Shown one piece after another: positions 41,557 to 48,826 of a stretch of DNA of 64,000 nt. Position 1 is the first letter of the stretch. Each line of letters starts with the position of its first letter. Source of the stretch: a virus; IMG/VR virus record IMGVR_UViG_3300020109_000011, positions 1-64,000 of that record, one strand, 5' to 3'. Under the pieces are notes generated by a model. It saw only the letters and a program-made list of their open reading frames with translations, was not told the origin of the DNA and ran no database searches. The translations under genes were made by a program, and so were the position numbers.

Positions 41557-41858
41557 CCCGACCGGCCCGCGTGGTTGAAGACCTCGCGCACGGCCTCGGG
41601 CATGAGGTGCCCGGCCCGCTGGACGACCGTCCGCACCTCGGTGGGCTGGAGCAGGCCGCCCTGGTCCAGGACCGTGCACGCGGCGTCGCTGCTGGAGCTC
41701 CCAGGGGCCGCGCAGACGGCCTGGACCATGCTGGCCATGTCCGAGACGCTGACGCCGGTCCAGGGGGCGTTCTCCGGCGCCCACAGCGTCCAGGCCGAGA
41801 AGTCGGCCGCCTTGCGCGTCTGGCTCTCCGGGTGGTCGGAGTAGATCTCGTAGCCCAT
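41475..41858 (-). CDS. Hypothetical protein, 127 aa, last gene of the leftward arm
   Basis: ATG 41858 with GAGAGGAGG upstream. Begins MGYEIYSDHPESQTRK. It has a Trp-rich segment (FSAWTLWAPENAPWTGVSV) and a helical C-terminus (VREVFNHAGRSGYPVRVVFSKGFGSMAASAYLAKH). Not recognised. It overlaps the convergent rightward gene by 82 bp, which is unusual for this compact but orderly genome. Confidence 0.65.
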   Translation of the reverse strand: MGYEIYSDHPESQTRKAADFSAWTLWAPENAPWTGVSVSDMASMVQAVCAAPGSSSSDAACTVLDQGGLLQPTEVRTVVQRAGHLMPEAVREVFNHAGRSGYPVRVVFSKGFGSMAASAYLAKHGSA

Positions 41859-41899
41859 GACGGCCTCCTCTCTGTGTGGTGACACAGTTGATAACGGCA

Positions 41900-41905
41900 A
41901 GAATA
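41900..41905 (-). promoter_or_regulatory. Possible -10 TATTCT
   Basis: TATTCT on the minus strand, 42 bases upstream of ATG 41858. No convincing TTGACA 17 bases further up. Confidence 0.35.
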
Positions 41906-41934
41906 GTCCTCGACCTTAGCCGAGGGTTGGGAGT

Positions 41935-42249
41935 TCACCCCTCCAGGTGAGGCCTCAACCTCTGGTAGAGCCCGTCGGTCGCGGCTACGAGCAGCAGCCC
42001 GATGCGGTCCATCGTGCGCTGGCCCAGGCTGCCGTGGTTCCCGGCCGCGCGCTCGGCCTCGATGTCGCGCCGGATCTTGCGGCCCCAGTAGTGCCAGGAC
42101 CACAGCATCAGCCGGATCTCCTCGCGCCGGTCCCGGCGGCAGGGCCCGTCGCTGGACCGGTAGACGGTCCCGTAGTCGTGGTACCCGCCGACGACCGGCG
42201 GCGGTGCCTCCAGCCCCATCAGCTGCCAGGCCGGGGTCTTCTTCGCCAT
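41935..42249 (-). CDS. Hypothetical protein, 104 aa
   Basis: ATG 42249 with AAGGAG upstream. Contains a basic, Trp-rich helix region (CRRDRREEIRLMLWSWHYWGRKIRRDIEAERAAG) that could bind nucleic acid, and a helical tail. No family recognised. It follows the 42318 gene behind a hairpin. Confidence 0.6.
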   Translation of the reverse strand: MAKKTPAWQLMGLEAPPPVVGGYHDYGTVYRSSDGPCRRDRREEIRLMLWSWHYWGRKIRRDIEAERAAGNHGSLGQRTMDRIGLLLVAATDGLYQRLRPHLEG

Positions 42250-42280
42250 GCGGGGAGTCTCCTTCGTGGGCGTGACGAAA

Positions 42281-42304
42281 GGGCCCCCGGTGTCCCGGGG
42301 GCCC
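42281..42304 (-). terminator. Hairpin terminator
   Basis: 10-bp GC-rich stem (42281-42290 with 42295-42304), 4-base loop, downstream of the 42318 gene. Confidence 0.75.
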
Positions 42305-42317
42305 CTCCGCGAGTGGA

Positions 42318-43004
42318 TCAGGACCAGTAGGTCTTGCAGACCGGCCCGATGCCGTCCGCGACGCTCTGCGGGTCGGTCAGCGTGGCGCCGCACCGGATGC
42401 AGAAGCCCATCACGTGACCCTGGGTCGCGGCCTGGGTCATGCTCATCGGCTTCGCGCCCGCCTGGACGGCCTCGGCCAGCACCTTGGGGACCGTGACGGT
42501 CTTGGTCACCGGGGCGGTGATGTAGCTCTTGCCCGCGTAGGGGGTCCAGGTGCCGGTGACCTTCGGGGCGGTCTTGAACTCGGCGTAGGGGGCGCTGTGC
42601 TTCTTCCAGCTGCCCTTGACGGCCCCGGTGTAGCTGGTGACCTTGGTCAGCTGGCGCAGGACCGGGAAGGCGTCCTTGCCGGTCACGTCCCAGTAGAAGA
42701 CCTTTCCGTCGATCAGGTAGTAGCCGAACTCGGGGAGCTCGGTCAGGGCCATGACCTCGGCGGCCGAGGGCAGGACCGGCGAGGCCGGGGCCGCGAAGGT
42801 CTGGTGCTTCTTCTTCGGGGCCTTCAGCGCCTCATCGATCAGGCCGCTGGCGGCGCCCTTGGCCAGGAAGCCGATCTTGGTCGAGAAGCGGAACTTCTCG
42901 GCTACGGCCGGGCACTCGCGGTCCTTGACCAGGCTGGTCAGGAAGGCGATCTGCTTGTCGGTGGCCGGGGCGGCCGGGTCCTTGATGGTGATCGTCTGCG
43001 TCAT
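42318..43004 (-). CDS. Leaderless gene, DUF6011-like zinc-finger protein, 228 aa
   Basis: Starts MTQT at ATG 43004, six bases after CATACT. Residues 15-50 (ATDKQIAFLTSLVKDREC) resemble the short helical motif found before DUF6011 domains. The centre is beta-rich (GYYLIDGKVFYWDVTG). The C-terminus GFCIRCGATLTDPQSVADGIGPVCKTYW is a clear DUF6011-type CxxC...C knuckle. Such modules are common in actinophage early genes; function unknown. Confidence 0.75.
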   Translation of the reverse strand: MTQTITIKDPAAPATDKQIAFLTSLVKDRECPAVAEKFRFSTKIGFLAKGAASGLIDEALKAPKKKHQTFAAPASPVLPSAAEVMALTELPEFGYYLIDGKVFYWDVTGKDAFPVLRQLTKVTSYTGAVKGSWKKHSAPYAEFKTAPKVTGTWTPYAGKSYITAPVTKTVTVPKVLAEAVQAGAKPMSMTQAATQGHVMGFCIRCGATLTDPQSVADGIGPVCKTYWS

Positions 43005-43040
43005 GGGAGAAGTATGCGCCTCGGGTGTCAACATTGTCAA
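43005..43040 (-). promoter_or_regulatory. Leaderless promoter with tandem boxes
   Basis: Minus strand: distal TTGACA (43040-43035), 18-base spacer, CATACT (43016-43011), six bases, ATG 43004. The proximal TGTTGACAC copy (43033-43025) lies in the spacer. Confidence 0.8.
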
Positions 43041-43071
43041 CACACTTTCTCGGCGTGTCCCCGGAACGGGT

Positions 43072-43107
43072 GAGGCCCCGTCCCCGGGGAAGCGGGAACG
43101 GGGCCTC
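43072..43107 (-). terminator. Hairpin terminator
   Basis: 10-bp stem (43072-43081 with 43098-43107), after the stop of the 43126 gene. Confidence 0.7.
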
Positions 43108-43125
43108 GGTGGGCGGTTACCCAGG

Positions 43126-43461
43126 TCAGTCGGTGCACTCGCGGCAGCCGCAGGGGTGCTCGCAGTCCCGGCAGCGCGTCTCGTCGTCGTGCCAGTCCTT
43201 CGTCATCGTGCAGTAGCAGCCGCGCTCGCCGCAGTCGCGGCACTCGACCTCGCCGTTCTCGGCGCCGCACTCGGTGCAGCAGACTCCGAGCACGAAGTTC
43301 CGGGCGGCCTCCCAGCCGTCGCCGAACTCCTCGCGGGCGGCCTCGACGCTGGTCATGGCCACGAAGTGGAGCTTCACGAAGCGGTAGCCGGAGACGTTCC
43401 GGACGACGGTCATGGCGACCGTGGGGACGATGTCTGCGGGGGTGGAGAAGGTCTGCGTCAT
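43126..43461 (-). CDS. Leaderless gene, Cys-rich zinc protein, 111 aa
   Basis: Starts MTQT at ATG 43461, six bases after CATACT. The first 50 residues are beta-rich (AMTVVRNVSGYRFVKLHFVAM). The C-terminus has 14 Cys in CCTECGAENGEVECRDCGERGCYC and CRDCEHPCGCRECTD, which would bind two or more Zn. A treble-clef or RING-like fold is possible, but I cannot name the family. Confidence 0.7.
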   Translation of the reverse strand: MTQTFSTPADIVPTVAMTVVRNVSGYRFVKLHFVAMTSVEAAREEFGDGWEAARNFVLGVCCTECGAENGEVECRDCGERGCYCTMTKDWHDDETRCRDCEHPCGCRECTD

Positions 43462-43496
43462 GGCACCAGTATGGGCACCGGTGTCAACAATGTCAA
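43462..43496 (-). promoter_or_regulatory. Leaderless promoter with tandem boxes
   Basis: Minus strand: TTGACA 43496-43491, 17 bases, CATACT 43473-43468, six bases, ATG 43461. Proximal box 43487-43482, 8 bases from the -10. Confidence 0.8.
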
Positions 43497-43735
43497 CTAG
43501 CGATGCACTCCAGCGTGCCGCAGACCGGGCAGGGATCCCCCGAGCACCACATCTCGATGCCCAGCACGCAGACCCGGCAGAAGTCCTCCAGCGGCGGGGG
43601 CGGGTCGGGAAGCTGGAGGAGGTCGCGGGCGTCCTGGCCGCACCAGGTCCGGTCCAGGGTGTCGCACGCGACGTGGTGGAGCTCGTCGTCATCGGCGCCC
43701 GTGTCAACCGGGCTGGGCAGCACCTCGGTGGCCAT
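43493..43735 (-). CDS. Zinc-binding small protein, 80 aa
   Basis: ATG 43735 is preferred over 43750 because GAGGA (43746-43742) lies 6 bases upstream. The C-terminal half has CRVCVLGIEMWCSGDPCPVCGTLEC, with six Cys as one or two zinc knuckles. The middle is acidic (LLQLPDPPPPLED). The stop lies inside the promoter of the next gene (43496-43491). Confidence 0.65.
   Translation of the reverse strand: MATEVLPSPVDTGADDDELHHVACDTLDRTWCGQDARDLLQLPDPPPPLEDFCRVCVLGIEMWCSGDPCPVCGTLECIAS
43701..43709 (+). promoter_or_regulatory. Stoperator-like site in the 43493 gene
   Basis: Exact GTGTCAACC on +, near the 5' end of the leftward gene. Confidence 0.65.
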
Positions 43736-43756
43736 GACCGATCCTCGCACCAGACG

Positions 43757-43793
43757 CCGCGAGCCCGCTCCGAGGGCTGGAGCGGGCTCGCGG
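43757..43793 (-). terminator. Strong hairpin terminator
   Basis: Perfect 15-bp stem (43757-43771 with 43779-43793), 7-base loop, between the 43803 and 43493 genes. Confidence 0.8.
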
Positions 43794-43802
43794 GTCGTGC
43801 TC

Positions 43803-43916
43803 TCAGCGGGCGAAGTAGACCATCACGGCCACCATCGCGCCGACGACGATGACGGCCTCCGCGACCATCGCCACCGCGATCCGCCACGTCGGCCGGAACC
43901 GGATCTTCAGGGGCAT
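43803..43916 (-). CDS. Small membrane protein, 37 aa
   Basis: ATG 43916 with GGGGAGGA upstream, followed by a hairpin. A basic N-terminus of about 12 residues (MPLKIRFRPTWR) and one TM helix (IAVAMVAEAVIVVGAMVAVMVYF). Below the usual size cut-off but well supported by ribosome site, terminator and composition. Confidence 0.6.
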   Translation of the reverse strand: MPLKIRFRPTWRIAVAMVAEAVIVVGAMVAVMVYFAR

Positions 43917-43974
43917 GACTCCGTCCTCCCCGTGGTGCCTCGGGGCTGACAGCCCCCTCACAGGTGGGAACGGT

Positions 43975-44013
43975 ACGGACCGGGACCGACGTTCCACGCC
44001 GATCCCGGTCCGT
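43975..44013 (-). terminator. Hairpin terminator
   Basis: 11-bp stem (43975-43985 with 44003-44013) in the 170-base gap after the 44087 gene. Confidence 0.65.
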
Positions 44014-44086
44014 TGGAGAGGGATGTCGCAGGCCCCGATCCCGGGTGCCCCGTGCGCCCCTCCTGACGCAGCGAGTTGCCAGCCGG

Positions 44087-44470
44087 TCAGGCCCTGGCGG
44101 GCTCACCACTGGCAGGACTCGACAGCCGGGCCCGCATCTCCTCGGTCCACCTCCACGACGGCAGCAGGCCCATGACGGCGTGCACGTCGCCCTCCACGAC
44201 CTTGGCCGCCGCCTCCAGCGCGCAGGCCTCGGACTCCAGGGCGGCGCGCTGGGCGCGCAGGGCGTGGTTGGTCTCCTGGAGCGAGTAGCCCCCGGCGTAC
44301 TCGGTCCGCCCGGCCGCGCAGGTGCGCAGCAGCGCGGCGAGCTCGGCCCGCTGGGTGGCCAGCGCCTGGGCGATCAGGTCCCGCTGGCGGGTCGGTGAGA
44401 GGTCCCCGCTGGACCACTCGATCACGACGGCCTCGGCGGCCTTCAGGTCAGCGGCGGTGGGCTCGGGCAT
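44087..44470 (-). CDS. Hypothetical helical protein, 127 aa
   Basis: ATG 44470 overlaps the stop of the His-repeat gene (ATGA), so the two are coupled. Highly helical, Ala/Glu/Arg-rich throughout (DLIAQALATQRAELAALLRT, ALRAQRAALESEACALEAAAKVV), probably coiled coil. It may partner the long coiled coil upstream. Confidence 0.65.
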   Translation of the reverse strand: MPEPTAADLKAAEAVVIEWSSGDLSPTRQRDLIAQALATQRAELAALLRTCAAGRTEYAGGYSLQETNHALRAQRAALESEACALEAAAKVVEGDVHAVMGLLPSWRWTEEMRARLSSPASGEPARA

Positions 44471-46068
44471 CACTTCTCCAGGTCGTCGGCGAGGCGGTCC
44501 AGCATGTTGGCCACGGCGTCCCGGGTGAACAGCATGACGCTGTCGGCCCGGAAGGCCTTGGCCGAGCGGCGGATCTCGACGGCCGCGCGCGCCCGGCCGA
44601 CGGTGTCCACCGTGATGTGGCGGATGTCGGAGATCTCGGCCTCCCCGAGGAAGACCCGCACCGGGCCGGTTGACACCAGGCCGCCGTCCTCCGGCACCGG
44701 GGTCTCCTCCAGGATGTGCACGAGCTCCTGGTAGACCGAGCTCTCTTCCCAGCCCGAGTCCCGCAGGCGGGTGACCAGGTCGCGCAGCTTGGTCCGGCCC
44801 TCCCGGAGCGTCCGGGTGCGGTCGGCGAGCACCTGCTGGAGGCGCTGGCACTGCTCGCGCTCGCGGTCCCGCTGGCGGCGCAGCACCTCCTCGCTGGCCT
44901 CGGCCTGGGTGTTCAGCCGGGCCAGCTGGGCGTTCTTCTCGTGGATCATGCGGGCCTGCTCGGAGTTGGCCGACTGGAAGGTGTCCCGCTGCTCCCGGAG
45001 CTCCCCGGCCTCGGTCAACTTCGCCATCAGCGCCTGCTGGGCACGATCACGCTCGTCCCGAGCATCGGCCAGGTCGGAGCGCAGCTGGTTGTTGATCTCC
45101 TCCAGGTCGTGCACCAGCGACTCGGCCTCCCCGACCGCCTGGGCCTGCTCCTGCATCGCGCGCTGGGCCTCGCGGGCCTGCGTCACGAGCTCGCGCACCT
45201 TGTCCTCGGACGCGCGCCCGGCCGCCAGGGCCGCGTCGCGCTCCTCCACGGCCTCCTGGTTGAGCAGGTCCAGGTAGCCCGGGATGGCCGCCAGACCGCC
45301 GCGCCGCAGCCACTCCAGCAGCCGCTCGGCGGGGGCCTGGTAGGGCGCGCGCAGCGCGTACCGACCGGCCCGGCCCAAGCCGTCGTCGGCCGCCCAGTCG
45401 CGGTCGAAGTCCACCCCGGCCATCGCCGCGATGATCCGGTCCACCAGGATCCGGCGCTGGCCGTCGGCCTGGACCTCCTCCTCGGCCGCGTCCTCGGGGT
45501 CAGTGCTCGGGGCGGCGCTGTGCAGCGCGATGTGCTGGGCGTAGACCTCGCGCACGTCGATGTCGCTGGTGGCCAGCCCGTGGGCCTCGTTCAGGTGGTA
45601 GGCCAGCGTCCGGCGGTCGGCGTTGCTGTGCCAGTCGGCGACGCTGCCGTGGTTGTGGCGGACGGTCCGGGCCTGGGGCTCGGCCTCCTCCTGGGCCAGC
45701 TGTCGGGCGGCGGCGTCCCCGTGCGCGTGGGCGCGAGCGTGCAGGCCGTGCCAGCTGGAGGTCGTTCCGGTGTCGATCCCGTGGTCCTGACGCAGGTGCC
45801 CGGCGAGGACCGCGTCCGGCGTCGTGTCGTGCCAGCGGGCCAGGTCGCCGTGGCTGTGGTCGGGCAGGTCGGGCACGGAGGTCTCCTCGATCTCGGGAGC
45901 CTGGTGGCTCTCCAGGTGAGCCTGGTGAAGGCGGCCGAGGTCCCAGGACATCGGGATGGTCATCTCGTGGACATCGCGCAGGTGCCGCCGCATCCGGTCG
46001 GCGCCCCAGCGGTAGAGGTGGTCCCCGCCGCTGGCGCTCTCGCTCTCATCGTGGACGTGCTGGCGCAT
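44470..46068 (-). CDS. Three His-rich repeats plus long coiled coil, 532 aa
   Basis: From ATG 46068 (overlapping the previous stop). Residues 17-185 hold three copies of a unit of about 45 residues: HLRDVHEM then LHQAHLESH (29-55); HSHGDLARWH, HLRQDHGI and LHARAHAH (71-116); HNHGSVADWH, HLNEAHGL and QHIALH (138-183). The spaced H-x4-H pairs look metal-binding, perhaps zinc. Residues 270-430 are a coiled coil with VHDLEEINNQLRSDLADARDERDRAQQAL. The C-terminal 90 residues are a small alpha/beta domain with VRVFLGEAEISDI. I know no protein with this architecture. Confidence 0.7.
   Translation of the reverse strand: MRQHVHDESESASGGDHLYRWGADRMRRHLRDVHEMTIPMSWDLGRLHQAHLESHQAPEIEETSVPDLPDHSHGDLARWHDTTPDAVLAGHLRQDHGIDTGTTSSWHGLHARAHAHGDAAARQLAQEEAEPQARTVRHNHGSVADWHSNADRRTLAYHLNEAHGLATSDIDVREVYAQHIALHSAAPSTDPEDAAEEEVQADGQRRILVDRIIAAMAGVDFDRDWAADDGLGRAGRYALRAPYQAPAERLLEWLRRGGLAAIPGYLDLLNQEAVEERDAALAAGRASEDKVRELVTQAREAQRAMQEQAQAVGEAESLVHDLEEINNQLRSDLADARDERDRAQQALMAKLTEAGELREQRDTFQSANSEQARMIHEKNAQLARLNTQAEASEEVLRRQRDREREQCQRLQQVLADRTRTLREGRTKLRDLVTRLRDSGWEESSVYQELVHILEETPVPEDGGLVSTGPVRVFLGEAEISDIRHITVDTVGRARAAVEIRRSAKAFRADSVMLFTRDAVANMLDRLADDLEK
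44668..44676 (-). promoter_or_regulatory. Stoperator-like site in the His-repeat gene
   Basis: Exact GGTTGACAC on +. Confidence 0.65.
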
Positions 46069-46361
46069 CAGGCGCTCACCCGGGTGTCAACCGCGAGGTC
46101 CAGCGCTGCCCCGTGGGCCGCCATGACCTTGGCCAGCCAGCCGCGCCGGTCGCAGGGGTCCTCGGGCAGCCGGAGCTCGGCGATCCAGGGGTGCTGGCGG
46201 ACGATCTCGGCGCGCAGCTGGGACTGGACCACGGGCAGATTCTCGGGGGTCGCCGGGGACCCCAGGAGGTCGTGCATCAGCTGGAAGGCGCTGGTCAGCC
46301 CGGACAGCGGGATCCCGGTGGCCACGGTGAGCACCGTGGGCGTGTAGTAGGTCTGCGTCAT
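46068..46361 (-). CDS. Leaderless gene, hypothetical 97 aa
   Basis: Starts MTQT at ATG 46361, seven bases after CATACT. Helical middle (SGLTSAFQLMHDLLGS, VVQSQLRAEIVRQHPWIAEL), then CDRRGWLAKVMAAHG. Not recognised. It is the first gene of the unit with the His-repeat and coiled-coil proteins. Confidence 0.7.
   Translation of the reverse strand: MTQTYYTPTVLTVATGIPLSGLTSAFQLMHDLLGSPATPENLPVVQSQLRAEIVRQHPWIAELRLPEDPCDRRGWLAKVMAAHGAALDLAVDTRVSA
46084..46092 (+). promoter_or_regulatory. Stoperator-like site in the 46068 gene
   Basis: Exact GTGTCAACC. Confidence 0.65.
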
Positions 46362-46387
46362 GGCGCCGAGTATGGCACCTTTGTCAA
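46362..46387 (-). promoter_or_regulatory. Leaderless promoter, single TTGACA box
   Basis: Minus strand: TTGACA 46387-46382, 7 bases, CATACT 46374-46369, 7 bases, ATG 46361. The distal box is missing, as if 9 bases had been removed relative to the tandem promoters. Confidence 0.65.
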
Positions 46388-46558
46388 CTAGACACCGGGA
46401 GGCCTGCCCTGTGGCCAGGGGCGCGCCGGGGCGCCCTGGAGGTCGCAGTCCGGGCAGACCCAGACGGCCGCAGTGCCGGGCAGGCTCAGGCCGCCCAGGC
46501 CGCCCTTCGGGACCCTGACCTTCGTCCGGTTGCAGCAGGTGCAGTCCGCGAGAGCCAC
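46388..46558 (-). CDS. Zinc-ribbon protein, 56 aa
   Basis: GTG 46558, 4 bases after the stop of the 46563 gene; TAG at 46390-46388 abuts the next promoter. The N-terminal CTCC (residues 6-9) and CPDC (about 35-38) make a standard zinc ribbon with VRVPKGGLGG between. No Shine-Dalgarno is visible, so the start is less sure. Confidence 0.55.
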   Translation of the reverse strand: MALADCTCCNRTKVRVPKGGLGGLSLPGTAAVWVCPDCDLQGAPARPWPQGRPPGV

Positions 46559-46562
46559 ATGA

Positions 46563-47567
46563 TCAGGATTGCAGCAGGGCCCGCTTGTGCTCGGCCGAGG
46601 TGGCCGGACGCAGCCAGCCGCCGGACTCGCAGCCCACCGGGTCGGCGGTGTGCCGCTCCCAGTGCACCTCGCAGCACGAGCACCACCAGCCGTAGAGCGC
46701 CCGGTGCGCGGCGGACTCCGGGCCCACCGTGATGACCCAGCCGCCCTTCAGCGCGAACTCCCAGACCGCGCCGTCCGGCCCGACGTGCTGGGTCCCGTCG
46801 GCTGGCCAGTGGCTGGTTGACACCGGCTTCGGCATGACCACGACCGGCTGGGCCTTCCCGAGCACGTCGAAGACCAGGGGCTTGTAAGAGGCCGAGACGT
46901 GCGGGAACAGGTCCCCGTCCCCCTCCAGGTGCTCGGGCTCGGGCTCGAAGCCGGTCACGGTCCCCAGCGGGGCCCAGTAGCCGGAGTCCTCCAGGTGGTC
47001 CAGCGGCGCGATGAAGCCCCCGCTGGCCACGATGGGCGCCTTCTTCGGCGAGGTGGTCACGGAGACCTCCGTCGGGCTCAGGTGCTGGATGGTGCCGTCG
47101 CTCATCTTCGCCACGAAGGTGGTCCCGTAGACCGCCAGATCGACCCCCACGGCCTCGATCACGGGCTGGTCCACCACCGGGTCGGCCACGAGCGACAGCG
47201 GGATGTCGAAGGCCTTGGCCACCTGCTCGGCGGTGATCTGCTGGCCGTGCTTGTGCTGGACCAGCAGCTTCCCGGGCTGGTTGGCCAGGTACTTGGCCTG
47301 CGCCTGGGCCACGGCCGCCGAGAAGCAGGCGTCGCCGGACCCGGGGTCCACCTTGCCGACGGGCTTCTGCCATTCGTGGTGCCAGGCGGGCTGGAGCGTG
47401 AAGTCGGCCTGCTCCAGGGCCTTCTTGAAGCCCTCGAAGGCTGGGGTGACCGCTTCGGCGAAGCCCCGGGCGATCTGGTCCACCGTCTTGCCGATGACCG
47501 TGAACACCTCGGTGATCTGGGCCGTGTCGGCCTTCACGTAGGCCTGGAGCTCGGCGTTCTCAGGCAT
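46563..47567 (-). CDS. Hypothetical protein, 334 aa, C-terminal Cys/His region
   Basis: ATG 47567 with GAGGA upstream. N-terminal helices (ITEVFTVIGKTVDQIARGFAEAV), a central alpha/beta domain (VAKAFDIPLSLVADPVV), then WEFALKGGWVITVGPESAAHRALYGWWCSCCEVHWERHT, a likely metal-binding finger. Size and composition set it apart from its tiny neighbours. I do not recognise a function. Confidence 0.65.
   Translation of the reverse strand: MPENAELQAYVKADTAQITEVFTVIGKTVDQIARGFAEAVTPAFEGFKKALEQADFTLQPAWHHEWQKPVGKVDPGSGDACFSAAVAQAQAKYLANQPGKLLVQHKHGQQITAEQVAKAFDIPLSLVADPVVDQPVIEAVGVDLAVYGTTFVAKMSDGTIQHLSPTEVSVTTSPKKAPIVASGGFIAPLDHLEDSGYWAPLGTVTGFEPEPEHLEGDGDLFPHVSASYKPLVFDVLGKAQPVVVMPKPVSTSHWPADGTQHVGPDGAVWEFALKGGWVITVGPESAAHRALYGWWCSCCEVHWERHTADPVGCESGGWLRPATSAEHKRALLQS
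46815..46823 (-). promoter_or_regulatory. Stoperator-like site in the 46563 gene
   Basis: Exact GGTTGACAC on +. Confidence 0.65.
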
Positions 47568-47739
47568 CGGGGCACATCCTCGGCGGCTCGGCGGGCATCA
47601 GGGTCTGGAAGTCCTGGCAGACCGTGCAGCTGGTCAGCCGGTAGCTGGAGCTCTCGCCGCAGCTGCCGCAGGCCCGGGTCACGATCACCCCGGGGTCCAG
47701 CCGGTGCATCCGGCAGCGCGTGTCAACCGCGTCGGGCAT
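47560..47739 (-). CDS. Zinc-ribbon protein, 59 aa
   Basis: ATG 47739 overlaps the end of the upstream gene by 17 bp, and its own end overlaps the next start by 8 bp. VTRACGSCGESS and LTSCTVCQDF form a CxxC-x12-CxxC ribbon. Likely a nucleic-acid or protein adaptor; function unknown. Confidence 0.6.
   Translation of the reverse strand: MPDAVDTRCRMHRLDPGVIVTRACGSCGESSSYRLTSCTVCQDFQTLMPAEPPRMCPDA
47720..47728 (+). promoter_or_regulatory. Stoperator-like site at a gene overlap
   Basis: Exact GTGTCAACC near the overlap of the 47560 and 47723 genes. Confidence 0.65.
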
Positions 47740-47959
47740 CGGCCGCCTCCCGCTCGTCCTGGTGGGCACGGTAGGCCTCCTGGTAGTCGCGCTCGAAGTC
47801 GTCGCGGGGCTCGGCGCCTGCGCGCAGCGCAGCACGGCGCTCGGGCAGCAGCCAGCGGGCCTGGGCGTGCACGCACGCGCACCAGGCGCGCGAGAAGCAA
47901 TCGGCGTGCGCCCCGGCGGTGCAGAAGTCGCAGATCCAGGGGTCAGTCAGTCTGGGCAC
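47723..47959 (-). CDS. Cys-rich protein, 78 aa
   Basis: GTG 47959 overlaps the end of the leaderless 47943 gene. WICDFCTAGAHADC and WCACVHAQ give six Cys and His ligands in the first 35 residues, followed by a charged helix (FERDYQEAYRAHQDEREAADARR). Family unknown. Confidence 0.6.
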   Translation of the reverse strand: MPRLTDPWICDFCTAGAHADCFSRAWCACVHAQARWLLPERRAALRAGAEPRDDFERDYQEAYRAHQDEREAADARRG

Positions 47960-48203
47960 GCACGTAGTCCAGGTAGTCCTCGCGGTGCTCGGGCTCGATG
48001 ACCAGCCAGACCGCGATGCAGGGCGCCGTGGGGTGGCCGTAGCCCTCGCAGAGCATCGGGGCCCCGCCGTCCAGCGTGCCGCGCCGGGTGTCGGCCTGGC
48101 ACTCCGGGACGCAGCAGGGGTCCCCGGGAGCGGGCGGGCGGCGCGGCTCGGGCGCGGGACCCTCGGCGAGGATCTGCGAGATGCGCTCGGTGGGGCCGAT
48201 CAT
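47943..48203 (-). CDS. Leaderless gene, Cys-containing protein, 86 aa
   Basis: ATG 48203 is six bases after CATACT. The first helix MIGPTERISQILAEG is followed by a Pro-rich linker, CCVPECQADT and LCEGYGHPTAPC, likely one zinc site, and a C-terminal helix EPEHREDYLDYVRAQTD. This leaderless gene does not begin with MTQT. Confidence 0.65.
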   Translation of the reverse strand: MIGPTERISQILAEGPAPEPRRPPAPGDPCCVPECQADTRRGTLDGGAPMLCEGYGHPTAPCIAVWLVIEPEHREDYLDYVRAQTD

Positions 48204-48230
48204 GCAGCGAGTATGCATGGTCGGACTCAA
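48204..48230 (-). promoter_or_regulatory. Leaderless promoter, degenerate TTGAGT box
   Basis: Minus strand: TTGAGT 48230-48225, 9 bases, CATACT 48215-48210, six bases, ATG 48203. Confidence 0.6.
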
Positions 48231-48244
48231 CAGAGCGAGCAGGT

Positions 48245-48514
48245 TCAGGCGGCGAGGTCCGCGAGCTCGCGCTGGGCGCGCTTGTGGCGGCGCCAGGCCC
48301 GTCGGCGCGCGGCGCCGGTCAGCAGGTGTTCGGAGGTCCAGCCGCACTCACAGAGCGCGTGGCCGTGGCCGCCGACGCCCTGGTCCCGGACGGTACCGAA
48401 CTTGTCCACCCGGCGGACGCCCGCGTGCAGGTCGCAGGGCCACTTCTGGCACGTCTGGCCGGTGTGGGGCGCGCCTCGGCCCTGGAGCCGGTGGCCGGGG
48501 ACGCGCAGGCGCAT
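48245..48514 (-). CDS. Hypothetical basic protein, 89 aa
   Basis: ATG 48514 overlaps the previous stop by ATGA. CQKWPC, then HALCECGWTSEHL, supply Cys and His ligands, and the C-terminus is a basic helix (RRRAWRRHKRAQRELADLA), suggesting nucleic-acid contact. Confidence 0.6.
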   Translation of the reverse strand: MRLRVPGHRLQGRGAPHTGQTCQKWPCDLHAGVRRVDKFGTVRDQGVGGHGHALCECGWTSEHLLTGAARRRAWRRHKRAQRELADLAA

Positions 48515-48636
48515 CAGAGCAGCGGCTGACCGCTGGTGGGCTCCTGGGAGCGCGTGAAGACGACGGTGATCCCGCCGAGCAGACCGAGCATCAGGAGCAG
48601 CATGGCGACAGTCCTACCCCACTGGCGCGGTTCCAT
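48514..48636 (-). CDS. Small membrane protein, 40 aa
   Basis: ATG 48636 with GAGGAG upstream. One TM helix (VAMLLLMLGLLGGITVVF) and a short polar tail. It overlaps the upstream membrane-protein gene by 23 bp. Confidence 0.55.
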   Translation of the reverse strand: MEPRQWGRTVAMLLLMLGLLGGITVVFTRSQEPTSGQPLL

Positions 48637-48802
48637 GCTCCTCGGGCTGGGCACTACGCGGGGCTGGGATGACGGTCTGATCGGCGGCGAGGGACCGGGC
48701 ATCGTCCGGAGTCCGGGGCACCTGACGCACGGCTGACCTGGACAGAAGCCCGAAGACGGCCATGAACAGCAGGCCCTGGACGGACTCCCAGAGGCTGATC
48801 AC
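48614..48802 (-). CDS. Small membrane protein, 62 aa, leaderless
   Basis: I chose GTG 48802 because TACAAT lies six bases upstream, the geometry of the leaderless genes, and no ribosome site is visible. One hydrophobic helix (SVQGLLFMAVFGLLSR), then a polar C-terminus. A longer frame with a TTG start exists but would cross the promoter. Confidence 0.5.
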   Translation of the reverse strand: MISLWESVQGLLFMAVFGLLSRSAVRQVPRTPDDARSLAADQTVIPAPRSAQPEEHGTAPVG

Positions 48803-48826
48803 CCTCGGATTGTAGGCGCTGACAGG
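48803..48826 (-). promoter_or_regulatory. Leaderless-type promoter
   Basis: Minus strand: TACAAT 48814-48809, six bases, GTG 48802. A CTGTCAGC element (48826-48819) replaces the TTGACA box in inverse orientation. Confidence 0.45.
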
